This document shows positions 7,917-16,711 of a stretch of DNA of 64,000 bases, one piece after another; the stretch's first letter is position 1; the number at the start of each line of letters is the position of its first letter. The stretch comes from Streptomyces sp. SLBN-118 (GTDB lineage Bacteria; Actinomycetota; Actinomycetes; Streptomycetales; Streptomycetaceae). The stretch covers positions 868,001 to 932,000 of the forward strand of contig NZ_VFNP01000002.1 of the NCBI RefSeq assembly GCF_006715635.1, in the 5' to 3' direction. The notes under the pieces were generated by a model, which saw only the letters and a program-made list of their open reading frames with translations, was not told the DNA's origin and made no database searches. The position numbers and the translations under genes were made by a program.

Positions 7917-8618
7917 TCAGGCCCGGGGCTGGGGCGGGTGGACGGTGATCCGCGCCCCGGGGCTCAGTTTCTCCAGCGACTCGGCGAGTTCGGCGGCTGC
8001 GGCCCCGAGCTCGCCGATCGTCATGGGGGTCATTGATTCGAGCAGGAAGAGCGCGTTCACGGACTCTTCGGTGAGCCGGGTCCGTACGCCCTGACGCCAG
8101 TTCCAGCGCCGGCAGGTGACGCCCTCGTCGTCGCACCAGACGACCTCGCCCGCCTCCGGATGCTCCACGGCCTGTGCGCCGCCCGCGACCGTGACGAACG
8201 GCTCCTCGCCCGTGGCACGCAGCAGTCTCATCGCGCCCCTGATGTGATCGGTGTCCTCTCCGCCGACCGGGATCAGATGGGCCACGCTGACAGCGTTGTA
8301 GGCGTCGACCAGCCGGTTGATCCGCGGCAGACCGCCGTCCGCGAGCGCGCGCCTGGCGAGCGCCTCGGCGGAGTTCCGGGTGCGCGACGGCTTGGCGCCG
8401 AAGGCGGTGTACGCCTCGCGCCAGGCGGCGATGTGCGGGTCCTCGTGTGGGGCGCGTGAACCCAGGCGCCCGGCGAGGCGACGGCCGGCGTCGTCGAGCA
8501 GCGCCGAACTCTCGGCGCTGCTGGGCCCGTTGACCAGACCGCGGGCCTCGATGGCGACGTGGGTGAAGCCGGGCGCGATCGCCCGGACCTCGTCGGACAC
8601 GGTGAGCGTGAGCGTCAT
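7917..8618 (-). CDS. B3/B4 domain protein (Phe-tRNA synthetase beta editing-like)
   Basis: A 233-aa stand-alone B3/B4 protein. Conserved parts are the SRTRNSAEALARRALA-type segment, GGLPRINRLVDAYNAVSVAH (about residues 95-115), GGEDTDHIRGAMRLLRATGE, and the C-terminal VVWCDDEGVTCRRWNWRQG followed by FLLESM. In phenylalanyl-tRNA synthetase this domain edits mischarged tRNA. Stand-alone members are thought to be trans-editing or tRNA-binding proteins, but the role here is not established. ATG 8618 is chosen because homology starts at MTLTLTVSDEVRA; the frame extends further without conservation. Confidence 0.87.
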   Translation of the reverse strand: MTLTLTVSDEVRAIAPGFTHVAIEARGLVNGPSSAESSALLDDAGRRLAGRLGSRAPHEDPHIAAWREAYTAFGAKPSRTRNSAEALARRALADGGLPRINRLVDAYNAVSVAHLIPVGGEDTDHIRGAMRLLRATGEEPFVTVAGGAQAVEHPEAGEVVWCDDEGVTCRRWNWRQGVRTRLTEESVNALFLLESMTPMTIGELGAAAAELAESLEKLSPGARITVHPPQPRA

Positions 8619-8816
8619 GGTTCTTCGTGCCTCACAGTTCGGCTGGGTACAAAATCCACACGTGCGGTACATCATAGAGTACCGGATAGTCCATCTCATT
8701 GGACGCAGACCTGTGGGCGACATTCAGCCGCCGGCAGCAGAAGGCGGGGAAAAAGAAGCAGCCGACCGGAAGTCGATGACTTTCCGATCGGCCACACATT
8801 TGTACAGAGCCGGGAG

Positions 8817-9887
8817 CTAGCCCGCCATCTCTTCCTTCAGCGCCTGGACGAAGGAGTCGACATCGTCCTCGGTCGTGTCGAAGGAACACATCCAGCGGAC
8901 ATCACCGGCCGCCTCGTCCCAGAAGTAGAAGCGGAACCGCTGCTGCAGCCGCTCGCTCACATCGTGCGGCAGACGCGCGAAAACGGCGTTGGCCTGGACG
9001 GGATGAAGGATCTCCACACCGTGCACGGTGCGTACGCCGTCGGCCAGCCGCTGGGCCATGGCGTTGGCGTGCCGGGCATTGCGCAGCCACAGATCGCGCG
9101 CGAGGAGCGCCTCCAACTGCACCGACACGAAGCGCATCTTGGAGGCCAGCTGCATCGACAGCTTCCGCAGATGCTTCATATGACTCACGGCGTCCGGGTT
9201 GAGGACGACCACGGCCTCGCCGAACAGCATGCCGTTCTTGGTGCCGCCGTAGGACAGGACGTCCACGCCGACGGCGTTGGTGAAGGCGCGCATCGGCACA
9301 TCCAGCGACGCGGCCGCGTTGGCTATCCGGGCCCCGTCGAGGTGGACCTTCATGCCGTGCCCGTGGGCGTGGTCGACGATCGCCCTGATCTCCTCGACCG
9401 TGTAGACCGTGCCCAGTTCGGTGTTCTGGGTGATCGACACGACCTGCGGCATCGCCCGGTGCTCGTCGTCCCAGCCCCACGCCTGCCGGTCGATGAGTTC
9501 GGGCGTGAGCTTGCCGTCCGGCGTCGGTACGGTCAGCAGCTTCAGCCCGCCCATCCGCTCCGGCGCCCCGCCCTCGTCGACGTTGATGTGCGCCGACTCG
9601 GCGCAGATCACCGCGCCCCAGCGGTCCGTGAGCGCCTGGAGCGCCGTGACGTTCGCGCCGGTGCCGTTGAAGACCGGGAAGGCCTCGGCCGTCGGGCCGA
9701 AATGGCTGTGCATGACCCGCTGGAGGTGCTCGGTGTACACGTCCTCGCCGTACGCGACCTGATGGCCGCCGTTGGCGAGCGCGAGCGCAGCCAGGATCTC
9801 GGGGTGGGCGCCGGCGTAGTTGTCGCTGGCGAAGCCCCGTACCGTCGGGTCGTGATGGCGTCGGGCGTCGGTCTTCGGCGGTATCAC
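8817..9887 (-). CDS. Low-specificity L-threonine aldolase-like PLP enzyme
   Basis: A fold-type I PLP enzyme of about 356 aa. The Schiff-base lysine is in SYGGTKNGMLFG (about residue 200), and KVHLDGARIANAAAS supplies the Asp that holds the PLP ring. FASDNYAGAHPE is the usual N-terminal start. It would cleave or form beta-hydroxy-alpha-amino acids (threonine to glycine plus acetaldehyde). GTG 9887 overlaps the SDR stop by 4 bases (GTGA), which suggests coupling; GTG 9905 is an alternative six codons earlier. It is the last gene of the DUF6421-SDR-aldolase operon. Confidence 0.92.
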   Translation of the reverse strand: MIPPKTDARRHHDPTVRGFASDNYAGAHPEILAALALANGGHQVAYGEDVYTEHLQRVMHSHFGPTAEAFPVFNGTGANVTALQALTDRWGAVICAESAHINVDEGGAPERMGGLKLLTVPTPDGKLTPELIDRQAWGWDDEHRAMPQVVSITQNTELGTVYTVEEIRAIVDHAHGHGMKVHLDGARIANAAASLDVPMRAFTNAVGVDVLSYGGTKNGMLFGEAVVVLNPDAVSHMKHLRKLSMQLASKMRFVSVQLEALLARDLWLRNARHANAMAQRLADGVRTVHGVEILHPVQANAVFARLPHDVSERLQQRFRFYFWDEAAGDVRWMCSFDTTEDDVDSFVQALKEEMAG

Positions 9888-10639
9888 GGCTTGGGGGTCA
9901 GCCACAGGCGCTGTCCATTCGCTTCCCGGGCGGGCCGGTCCCAGACTCCGGCGATGGCCTCGGCCAGTTCAGCCACGTCGGTGAAGCCCGCGAATTTCGC
10001 GTTCGGGCGCTCGGCGCGCATGGCGTCGTGCACGAGTGCCTTGACGATCAGGATGACAGCAGCGGTATTCGGGCCCGCTTCGCCCCCCGTCTTGCGGAAG
10101 GCGTCGGCGAGGGCGAGCGTCCACGCCTCGGCGGCGGCCTTGGCGGCGGCGTAGGCGGCGTTGCCCTCGGTGGGCTTGGTCGCCCCGGACTGGCTGACCA
10201 GCACGAAGCGGCCCCTGTCGCTGCGCTGCAGCGGCTCCTGGAAGGCGAGGGAAGTGTGCTGGACGGTACGGATCAGCAGCTTCTCAAGGAAGGTCCAGTC
10301 GGCCAGTTCGGTCTCCGCGAAGGTGGCGCTGCCGCGCCAGCCGCCGACGAGGTGGACCAGCCCGTCGATGCGGCCGAACTCCTTCTCGGTCTGGTTCACC
10401 CACTCGCGCGTGGCGCCCAGGTCGAGCAGATCGACCGTGTCGCCGGTGACGGTCGCTCCGCCGTGGGCGTAGCGGGCGGCGTCGACCGCATCGGCGAGGC
10501 GGGCGGTGTCCGCGTCGGAGGCCACGACGATCGCCCCGGCGTCGGCGAGCTTCATCAGGGTGGCGCGGCCCGCAGGGCCGGCCGCTCCGGCCACCGCGAT
10601 CACGGCACCGTCCAGCGCCCCGTTGCCGTTCCTGTTCAT
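9884..10639 (-). CDS. Short-chain dehydrogenase/reductase
   Basis: A 251-aa Rossmann-fold oxidoreductase. The N-terminal nucleotide loop is atypical (AVAGAAGPAGRA, about residues 13-24), while the catalytic Ser and YAAAK motif (SQSGATKPTEGNAAYAAAKA) are intact, so activity is expected. The substrate is unknown. ATG 10639 has AGGAGG 8 bases upstream; an in-frame GTG at 10669 overlaps the DUF6421 stop (GTGA). Gene order DUF6421, SDR, threonine aldolase with overlaps indicates one transcript and probably one pathway. Confidence 0.9.
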   Translation of the reverse strand: MNRNGNGALDGAVIAVAGAAGPAGRATLMKLADAGAIVVASDADTARLADAVDAARYAHGGATVTGDTVDLLDLGATREWVNQTEKEFGRIDGLVHLVGGWRGSATFAETELADWTFLEKLLIRTVQHTSLAFQEPLQRSDRGRFVLVSQSGATKPTEGNAAYAAAKAAAEAWTLALADAFRKTGGEAGPNTAAVILIVKALVHDAMRAERPNAKFAGFTDVAELAEAIAGVWDRPAREANGQRLWLTPKP

Positions 10640-10665
10640 AGACCTGGCCTCCTGGGTACGAGTGC

Positions 10666-12063
10666 TCACGCGGCTGCCTGCTCGACGCCCGCCGCGGTGA
10701 TCCCCTTGGTTGAGGCGATCACGTTCTTCAGCTTCTTGGAGAGCGCCTCAAAGAACATGCTGAGCGGAAACTCGTCAGGAAGCACGTCGTCAACGAGTTT
10801 GCGCGGCGGCTGCGACAGATCAAGAGCATCGGGACCCTTGGCCCAGCGGGAGCCGGGGTGCGGCGCCAGGTACGTCGAGACCAGGTCGTACGCGGCGAAC
10901 CAGTGCACGAGCTTGGGACGGTCGATTCCGTCGCGGTAGAGCTTCTCGATCTCCGCGCACAGGTCGTTGGTCACCTGCGGGGCACGGTCCCAGTCGATCT
11001 TCAGCGTGTTGTCGGTCCAGCGCACCACGTCGTGCTTGTGGAGGTACGCGAAGAGCAGCTGGCCGCCGAGACCGTCGTAGTTGCGCACCCGGTCGCCGGA
11101 GACGGGGAAGCGGAACATCCGGTCGAAGAGCACCGCGTACTGCACGTCGCGACCGTGCCGGTTGCCCTCGGCCTCCAGTTTCACGGCCTCCTTGAAGGCG
11201 GTCAGGTCACAGCGCAGCTCCTCCAGGCCGTACATCCAGAACGGCTGGCGCTGCTTGATCATGAAGGGGTCGAAGGGCAGGTCACCATGGCTGTGGGTAC
11301 GGTCGTGGACCATGTCCCAGAGCACGAAGGCCTGCTCGCAGCGCGACTGGTCGGCGATCATCTCGCTGATGTCGTCAGGGAGTTCGAGACCGAGGACGCG
11401 CACGGCCTCATCGGTGACGGCGCGGAAGCGGGCAGCCTCCCGGTCGCAGAAGATGCCGCCCCAGGTGAAGCGCTCGGGGGCCTCGCGCACGGCGATCGTC
11501 TCGGGGAAGAGCACCGCGGAGTTGGTGTCGTAGCCCGCGGTGAAGTCCTCGAAGGTGATGCCGCAGAAGAGGGGGTTGTCGTAACGGGTGCGCTCGAGCT
11601 CGGCAAGCCAGTCCGGCCAGACCATGCGCAGCACGACCGCCTCGAAGTTGCGGTCCGGGTTGCCGTTCTGCGTGTACATGGGGAAGAGGACCAGGTGCTG
11701 CAGTCCGTCGGCACGGCCTGAGGCCGGCTGGAAGGCGAGCAGCGAGTCCAGGAAATCGGGGACGGCGAAGGAGCTGTCGGCCCACTTGTGCAGGTCGGCG
11801 ACGAGCGCGCGGTGGTATTCGACATCGTGCGGCAGCAGCGGTGAGAGCTCTTCGAGTGCGTCGATCACGCGGTCGAGCACGGCTTCCACGGTGACACGGT
11901 CGGGGGCGCCCTCGGCGTCCAAGTCGATGGAGCCGTCCTTGGACTGCCAGGGCCGGATCTCCTCGACGGCAGTCTTGAGCTTCGGCCAGGCCGGGTGCTC
12001 AATCACCGGGGCAGCATTCGGTATGCCCCCTACGGCTTGATCCTGCACAAGAATTTCCGTCAT
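10666..12063 (-). CDS. DUF6421 family protein
   Basis: A 465-aa protein of a family without known function. I see no signal peptide or membrane segment. The central region is rich in potential metal ligands: LWDMVHDRTHSHGDLPFDPF (around residue 255, three His), followed by EELRCDLTAFKEA. Earlier, FCGITFEDFTAGYDTNSAVL and WGGIFCDREAARF are conserved-looking aromatic/acidic stretches. A metalloenzyme is a reasonable guess but unproven. It is the promoter-proximal gene of a three-gene unit with an SDR and a threonine-aldolase-like enzyme. The ATG is preceded by GTGGAGGAAGTGAC. Confidence 0.85.
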   Translation of the reverse strand: MTEILVQDQAVGGIPNAAPVIEHPAWPKLKTAVEEIRPWQSKDGSIDLDAEGAPDRVTVEAVLDRVIDALEELSPLLPHDVEYHRALVADLHKWADSSFAVPDFLDSLLAFQPASGRADGLQHLVLFPMYTQNGNPDRNFEAVVLRMVWPDWLAELERTRYDNPLFCGITFEDFTAGYDTNSAVLFPETIAVREAPERFTWGGIFCDREAARFRAVTDEAVRVLGLELPDDISEMIADQSRCEQAFVLWDMVHDRTHSHGDLPFDPFMIKQRQPFWMYGLEELRCDLTAFKEAVKLEAEGNRHGRDVQYAVLFDRMFRFPVSGDRVRNYDGLGGQLLFAYLHKHDVVRWTDNTLKIDWDRAPQVTNDLCAEIEKLYRDGIDRPKLVHWFAAYDLVSTYLAPHPGSRWAKGPDALDLSQPPRKLVDDVLPDEFPLSMFFEALSKKLKNVIASTKGITAAGVEQAAA

Positions 12064-12419
12064 GTCACTTCCTCCACAGGAGAACCTCGCGTCAAGACAC
12101 CGTATCCGTGCATGGTTCTCCCGTACAAGTGAAGCCTTGGGAAATTATCCTGCCTCACCACATGATCACCGGATGTTTTGCGGTCGACGCCCGTCAACTC
12201 GGGCGGGACGCGCCCACGGGCGGGTGACACAGTTCACGCCGGCAAGCCCGGCGGCGGCGCCGTGGCGGCCCGGCGACGGCGCGGTGGCCAGAGCGGAGCG
12301 CTCCACTCCCCCGCGCACGAGCAGTCCCATCGCGCAGGCGGGCCACTAGGCTGCGAGCTTGCCGTGCGGGTGCCGGGATGCGCCGCGCGGGAGCCGCCGT
12401 CGACGGAAGCGAGAGAATC
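12064..12419. other. Divergent intergenic region, DUF6421 / GDPD
   Basis: I find no gene in these 356 bases. The part from about 12100 to 12180 is less GC-rich and carries GATAAT (minus strand, 12149-12144), a plausible -10 for DUF6421, but I see no good -35. The 12200-12400 part is GC-rich filler without a clear dyad. Confidence 0.5.
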
Positions 12420-13103
12420 TTGACTTTCCTCACCATCGGTCATCGCGGGGTCATGGGCGTCGAGCCGGAGAACACCCTGCGCTCCTTCGTCCGTGCCGAA
12501 CAGTCCGGCATGGACGCCATCGAACTGGATCTGCATCTCAGCAAGGACGGCGCCCTCGTCGTCATGCACGACGCCGACGTGGACCGTACGACCGACGGAA
12601 ACGGCCCGATCGCCGACAAGACCCTCGCCGAGCTGCGGGAGCTCGACGCGGGCGAGGGCGAGCGGGTGCCGGTCTTCGAGGAGGTCCTCGACGCCGTCCG
12701 AGCCCCGCTCCAGGTGGAGATCAAGGACGTGGCCGCCGCGCGGACGCTCGCCGCGGTGATGCTCCGCCGCGATCTCGTCCACCGCGTCGAGGTTTCGTCC
12801 TTCCACGACGACGCGATCGCCGAGATCGCGAGCCTGGTCCCGGGGGTACGGACCCTCCTGATCGCCAGCCGCTGGGGCGCCGACATCGCGGACCGCGCGA
12901 AGACCGTGGGCGCCGCCGCGCTCGCACTGAACATCCGCAGGCTGACCCTGGAGACCGTCGAGCACGCGCACGGCGAAGGACTTCAGGTCATCGGCTGGGT
13001 CGTGAACACCCAGGACCATCTGCGGCTGGTGCGCGCACTCGAACTCGACGGCGCGACCACCGACTTCCCCGAGATCCGGCGCACCGGCCGCTTCACGGCC
13101 TAG
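12420..13103 (+). CDS. Glycerophosphodiester phosphodiesterase family protein
   Basis: A 227-aa TIM-barrel enzyme of the GDPD family that would hydrolyse glycerophosphodiesters to sn-glycerol 3-phosphate plus an alcohol. Catalytic and metal residues are visible: GHRG and the E of PENTL near the N-terminus, ELDLHLSKDG (E and D ligands) and VMHDADVDRTTDG. There is no signal peptide, so it is cytoplasmic. The start is probably TTG 12420, reading MTFLTIGHRG; a frame upstream to 12378 adds 14 residues without support. It converges with the GNAT gene. Confidence 0.9.
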   Translation: MTFLTIGHRGVMGVEPENTLRSFVRAEQSGMDAIELDLHLSKDGALVVMHDADVDRTTDGNGPIADKTLAELRELDAGEGERVPVFEEVLDAVRAPLQVEIKDVAAARTLAAVMLRRDLVHRVEVSSFHDDAIAEIASLVPGVRTLLIASRWGADIADRAKTVGAAALALNIRRLTLETVEHAHGEGLQVIGWVVNTQDHLRLVRALELDGATTDFPEIRRTGRFTA

Positions 13104-13128
13104 TACCGCGTCGCGGCCTGGGACCGCT

Positions 13129-13680
13129 TCAGGGCAGGTCCTTCACCAGGAGCTCGAAGGCGAGATCGTCGCGCTGCGGGATGCCGAAGCGCTCGTCGCC
13201 GTACGGGAAGGGACTCAGCTTTCCCGTACGGCGGTAGCCGCGCCGCTCGTACCAGGCGATCAGCTCGTCCCGTACCGAGATCACGGTCATGTGCATCTCG
13301 CTCACGCCCCACCGCTCGCGGGCACTGCGCTCCGCCTCGGCGATGATCCGGCGGCCGAGGCCCCCGCCCTGAAGCTCGGGACGGACGGCGAACATACCGA
13401 AGTAGGCGGCCTCACCGCGGTGTTCGAGCTGGCAGCAGGCGATCAGCACACCGTCGCGCTCCACGACGAGCAGGGTGCTGCCGGGGGCGGTGATGACCTC
13501 GCGGACGCCGTCCGGGTCGGTGCGCTGGCCATCGAGTATGTCCGCCTCGGTGGTCCAGCCGGTCCGGCTCGCGTCGCCTCGGTACGCGGACTCGATCAGC
13601 GGGACGAGCGCCGGCACATCGGCCTCGACCGCGTCACGGTAGGTGAGCTCGCCGGATTCCCGGAGCGGTGCGGTGTCCAT
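13129..13680 (-). CDS. GNAT family N-acetyltransferase
   Basis: A 183-aa acetyl-CoA-dependent acetyltransferase. The acetyl-CoA loop is FAVRPELQGGGLGRRIIAEA (about residues 97-116), preceded by the YFGMF strand; WYERRGYRRTGK is the typical C-terminal motif. The substrate (amine, amino acid or protein N-terminus) is unknown. A GAGAGGGGGG stretch precedes the ATG. It is a single gene convergent with GDPD. Confidence 0.92.
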   Translation of the reverse strand: MDTAPLRESGELTYRDAVEADVPALVPLIESAYRGDASRTGWTTEADILDGQRTDPDGVREVITAPGSTLLVVERDGVLIACCQLEHRGEAAYFGMFAVRPELQGGGLGRRIIAEAERSARERWGVSEMHMTVISVRDELIAWYERRGYRRTGKLSPFPYGDERFGIPQRDDLAFELLVKDLP

Positions 13681-13850
13681 GAGGTGGACCCCCCTCTCGA
13701 CTGTCTACAGGAGTCCCGAGACTAACCCGGGCCTCGCGATCCAGGGCCCGTCGTTTGCATCAGGCCGGATCAGTGAGCGGCCGCCGCGGAGCGGCTGATG
13801 TCACCGCGGCGCGTGCAGCTGCAAGGCGGAGGAAACCATAGGGTTCGGCC

Positions 13851-14237
13851 ATGGTTCATGTGCTCAGCAGCCGGATCCTCCTGCGCCCCGCGGACCCCGA
13901 GCGGTCCCGCCGTTTCTACGGGCAGACGCTCGGCCTCTCCGTCTATCGCGAGTTCGGCACCGGCCCCGAGCGGGGCACGGTCTACTTCCTCGGCGGCGGT
14001 TTTCTCGAGGTGTCGGGGCGCTCGGCGGACGCGCCGTCGCCGACCGTCCAGTTGTGGCTCCAGGTCGAGGACGCTGCCGCCGTGCACGCCGAGCTCTCCG
14101 GGCTCGGCGTCGAGGTACTGCGGCCGCCGCTCCGTGAGCCGTGGGGGCTGATCGAGATGTGGATCGCCGACCCGGACGGGCACCGGATCGCGATCGTCGA
14201 GGTCCCCGCCGATCATCCGCTGCGCCATCGCCCCTGA
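13851..14237 (+). CDS. VOC superfamily (glyoxalase/bleomycin-resistance-like) protein
   Basis: A 128-aa single-domain protein with paired beta-alpha-beta-beta-beta modules: SSRILLRPADPERSRRFYGQ at the start and MWIADPDGHRIAIVEVP at the end, the characteristic VOC DPDGH motif. Members are metal-dependent lyases, dioxygenases or drug-binding resistance proteins, and the function here cannot be assigned. The ATG at 13851 has AGGG 8 bases upstream. Confidence 0.88.
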   Translation: MVHVLSSRILLRPADPERSRRFYGQTLGLSVYREFGTGPERGTVYFLGGGFLEVSGRSADAPSPTVQLWLQVEDAAAVHAELSGLGVEVLRPPLREPWGLIEMWIADPDGHRIAIVEVPADHPLRHRP

Positions 14238-14365
14238 CGGGAAGACGGGAAAAGGTGCGCCCGTTCGCACCACGGTTTGTGCTCCCTCGCACCCCCGTGC
14301 GCTCGCGTATGCCCCACGAACGCCGGGCATCGACCCTTCGATGCCGTCTGAGGGGGAGGTACGCC

Positions 14366-14911
14366 ATGCACGGACCCGCCGTGTCCGGCTGGCTGCTCGT
14401 GACCCTGTGCGGGGCGACCGGCGCGTACTGCCTGGTGCGGATGCGCAGTTGTGCCGGCCGCGCGCGCGAGACGGCCGGCGGCGAGGCCCTGATGGGGCTG
14501 GGGATGGCGGCGATGGCGGTGCCGAGTGCCATGTCCGCGCTGCCGCGGTGGGTGTGGGTGATGTACGCGACGGTCTTCGGCGCCGCCGCGGCGCGCGCCC
14601 TGTGGCCCGCCCCACGCGGCATCCGCCATCTGCACCACCTCGTCGGATCCCTCGCGATGGTCTATGTGGCGGTGGTCATGCGGTCCGGCGCCGGAGCCCA
14701 AGCCGGGCATCCGGCCGCGGGAGTCCCGCTGCTCACCGGCGGGCTGCTGGCCTACTACGCCGTGTACGTGCTGCGCTCGGGTGTCCGGCTGATCCCCGCA
14801 GTGGCCCCCGCGGGTGGCGCGGCGGAAGTCTCGGGCTCCCGTCCGGAACTGGCGCCGGCCTGCAGGCTGGCGATGGGCCTTGCCATGCTGGCGATGCTGC
14901 TCACGCTCTGA
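14366..14911 (+). CDS. DUF5134 family membrane protein
   Basis: A 181-aa integral membrane protein. It shows about five hydrophobic segments: near the start (WLLVTLCGATGAYCLV), then GLGMAAMAVPSAMSALP, VWVMYATVFGAAAARAL, a segment around HHLVGSLAMVYVAVVM, and PLLTGGLLAYYAVYVL. The HLHHLVG stretch contains His residues that could bind metal. Function unknown. GGGGGAGG lies just upstream of ATG 14366. The next gene, an M56 peptidase, follows after about 110 bases; such pairs recur in Streptomyces and may be functionally linked. Confidence 0.8.
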   Translation: MHGPAVSGWLLVTLCGATGAYCLVRMRSCAGRARETAGGEALMGLGMAAMAVPSAMSALPRWVWVMYATVFGAAAARALWPAPRGIRHLHHLVGSLAMVYVAVVMRSGAGAQAGHPAAGVPLLTGGLLAYYAVYVLRSGVRLIPAVAPAGGAAEVSGSRPELAPACRLAMGLAMLAMLLTL

Positions 14912-15020
14912 GTCCCGCCTTTGTGAGGCCTCGCGGGCGCACGGCACCGAAACCGTGTCGTACGTCACTTGGCAGCCGCGGCCATACCCGTTGGTAGCCC
15001 CACGCTCATAGGCTGGAACC

Positions 15021-15956
15021 ATGTTGGTCTCCCTCGTGCTGCTGGCTCTCGGCGCACTGGCCGCGGTCGTGGCCCCGCGGCTCGTGTCGCGCGCCGACTG
15101 GCCGGAGCGGGAGCCCGTGGTGGCACTGTGGGTCTGGCAGTGCGTGGTGGCGGCCGTGCTGCTCTGTTTCGCCCTCTCCATGACCTTCAGCGCGGCAGCG
15201 GCCTGGCAGCTCGTACGCGGCCAGGTCTTCGCGTCCGCGCCGCACGGTGTGATGGAGGCCTACGCCCTCGGCGCGGGCGAACCGTGGTCGGCCCCTCTCG
15301 CCGTGATCCTCGCCGCCTGCGGGCTGTGGACCGGCGCGATGCTCACCCGGGAGATCTACCGGTCCCGTGTCCGGCGCAAGCGGCGGCGCACTGAACTGCT
15401 CGTGCGCTCCCCCCTGATGCCGGGCGAGGAGCCGGGCAGCGAACCGCTCGTCGTCCTGGAGGGCGAGCGGCCGGACGCCTGGTGGCTGCCGGGCGCCGCG
15501 CCTCAACTGGTCGTCACCACGTCCGCGTTGCGTCGACTGAAGGGCCGTCAGCTCGATGCCGTGCTGGCACACGAGCAGGGGCACGCGCGAGCCAGGCACG
15601 ACTGGCTGCTGCACTGTTCCGCCGCGCTCGCAGCCGGCTTTCCGCAGATCCCGGTGTTCGCGGCGTTCCGCGACGAGATGCACCGCCTGGTCGAGCTGGC
15701 CGCCGACGATGTCGCCTCCCGGCGCTTCGGCCGGCTGACGATCGCGCTTGCGCTGGTCGAACTCAACGAGGACCGCGGGGTGTTCGGGCCCTGTCCGACT
15801 CCGGACGCCCAGCTTCCACAGCGCGTGAACCGGCTGCTCACACCGGTGCCGCGACTGACCCCGGCCCGGCGGCTTCGGCTGACCGCAGCCGCGGCACTGG
15901 TCCCGGTGGTCCCGCTCCTGGTGGCATTCGTTCCCGGATTGCGCGCGCTGGGTTAG
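15021..15956 (+). CDS. M56 family membrane metallopeptidase
   Basis: A 311-aa membrane protease of the BlaR1/MecR1-type M56 group. The zinc motif HEQGH is at about residues 184-188 in LDAVLAHEQGHARARHDW, with a downstream ELAADDVASRRFG supplying the third ligand region. There are transmembrane segments at both ends (residues 1-20, 37-60, 90-105, 280-305). It lacks a beta-lactam sensor domain. M56 proteins usually accompany a BlaI/CopY repressor that they cleave; none is adjacent here. Confidence 0.92.
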   Translation: MLVSLVLLALGALAAVVAPRLVSRADWPEREPVVALWVWQCVVAAVLLCFALSMTFSAAAAWQLVRGQVFASAPHGVMEAYALGAGEPWSAPLAVILAACGLWTGAMLTREIYRSRVRRKRRRTELLVRSPLMPGEEPGSEPLVVLEGERPDAWWLPGAAPQLVVTTSALRRLKGRQLDAVLAHEQGHARARHDWLLHCSAALAAGFPQIPVFAAFRDEMHRLVELAADDVASRRFGRLTIALALVELNEDRGVFGPCPTPDAQLPQRVNRLLTPVPRLTPARRLRLTAAAALVPVVPLLVAFVPGLRALG

Positions 15957-16009
15957 GGCCGTCGTTCGGATCTTGCCGGATGCAGCCGTCGGCGGCGAAG
16001 ATCTTCCCC

Positions 16010-16696
16010 ATGCACCTCCCGCGCCCAGCACACCCCGCCCCGCCGGCGCCCGTCCCGATCTCGGCGGCCGTCCGGGCGGCCGCTGTGCTGGGCGCCCTCT
16101 CGGCGCTGCTGCTGACCCTGGTCACGGTCTCCTGGGCGCCCCTGTTCTCCTTCGACCTGACGATCGCGGACCGACTGCACAGCTCGGCGGTGTCCGAGCC
16201 GGGGCTGACCCGGGTCAACCGGGTGCTCACGGACTGGGTGTGGGACCCGTGGACCATGCGCGCGCTGATCGCTGTCGCGGTCCTCTGGCTGCTGTGGCGC
16301 GGGCAGTGGCTGCTCGCCGGGTGGATCGCGCTGACGAGTGCGACGGGCACCTATGTCCAGCAGGGGCTGAAGGCCGCTGTCGGCCGCGAGCGGCCGCGGT
16401 GGCCCGATCCGGTTGACGCGGCGCACTACGCGGCCTTCCCCTCCGGCCATGCGATGACGGCCATGGTCAGCTGCGGCCTGCTGCTGTGGCTGCTCGCGCG
16501 GTACGCAGGCCGGGGCACGCTCTGGAAGGTGAGTGTCGTGGCCGCGGCCGTCTCCGTCGCCGGAGTGGGTCTCACACGCGTCTACCTCGGCGTGCACTGG
16601 CCCTCCGACGTACTCGGTGGCTGGCTGCTCGGTGCCTGCTGGGTGGCCCTGTCGATCGCGGCGTACGAGCGGGTGGTCTTGTCCCGGGACCACTGA
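16010..16696 (+). CDS. PAP2 superfamily phosphatase
   Basis: A 228-aa membrane phosphatase of the phosphatidic acid/undecaprenyl-pyrophosphate phosphatase type. All three signature blocks are present: KAAVGRERPRW (about residue 121), FPSGHAM (about 145) and TRVYLGVHWPSDVLGG (about 188), which supply the catalytic His residues. It has about six transmembrane helices. The start is either ATG 16010 or ATG 15980 (ten residues more); neither has a strong ribosome site. A HAD fragment follows directly. Confidence 0.93.
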   Translation: MHLPRPAHPAPPAPVPISAAVRAAAVLGALSALLLTLVTVSWAPLFSFDLTIADRLHSSAVSEPGLTRVNRVLTDWVWDPWTMRALIAVAVLWLLWRGQWLLAGWIALTSATGTYVQQGLKAAVGRERPRWPDPVDAAHYAAFPSGHAMTAMVSCGLLLWLLARYAGRGTLWKVSVVAAAVSVAGVGLTRVYLGVHWPSDVLGGWLLGACWVALSIAAYERVVLSRDH

Positions 16697-16711
16697 TCCC
16701 GAAAGGATCGC

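Noticed and set aside
8559..10154. 531-aa plus-strand frame opposite the threonine aldolase and SDR
   Set aside because: It is antisense to well-supported genes, with composition rich in Arg, Gly and Val typical of high-GC shadows, and no motif.
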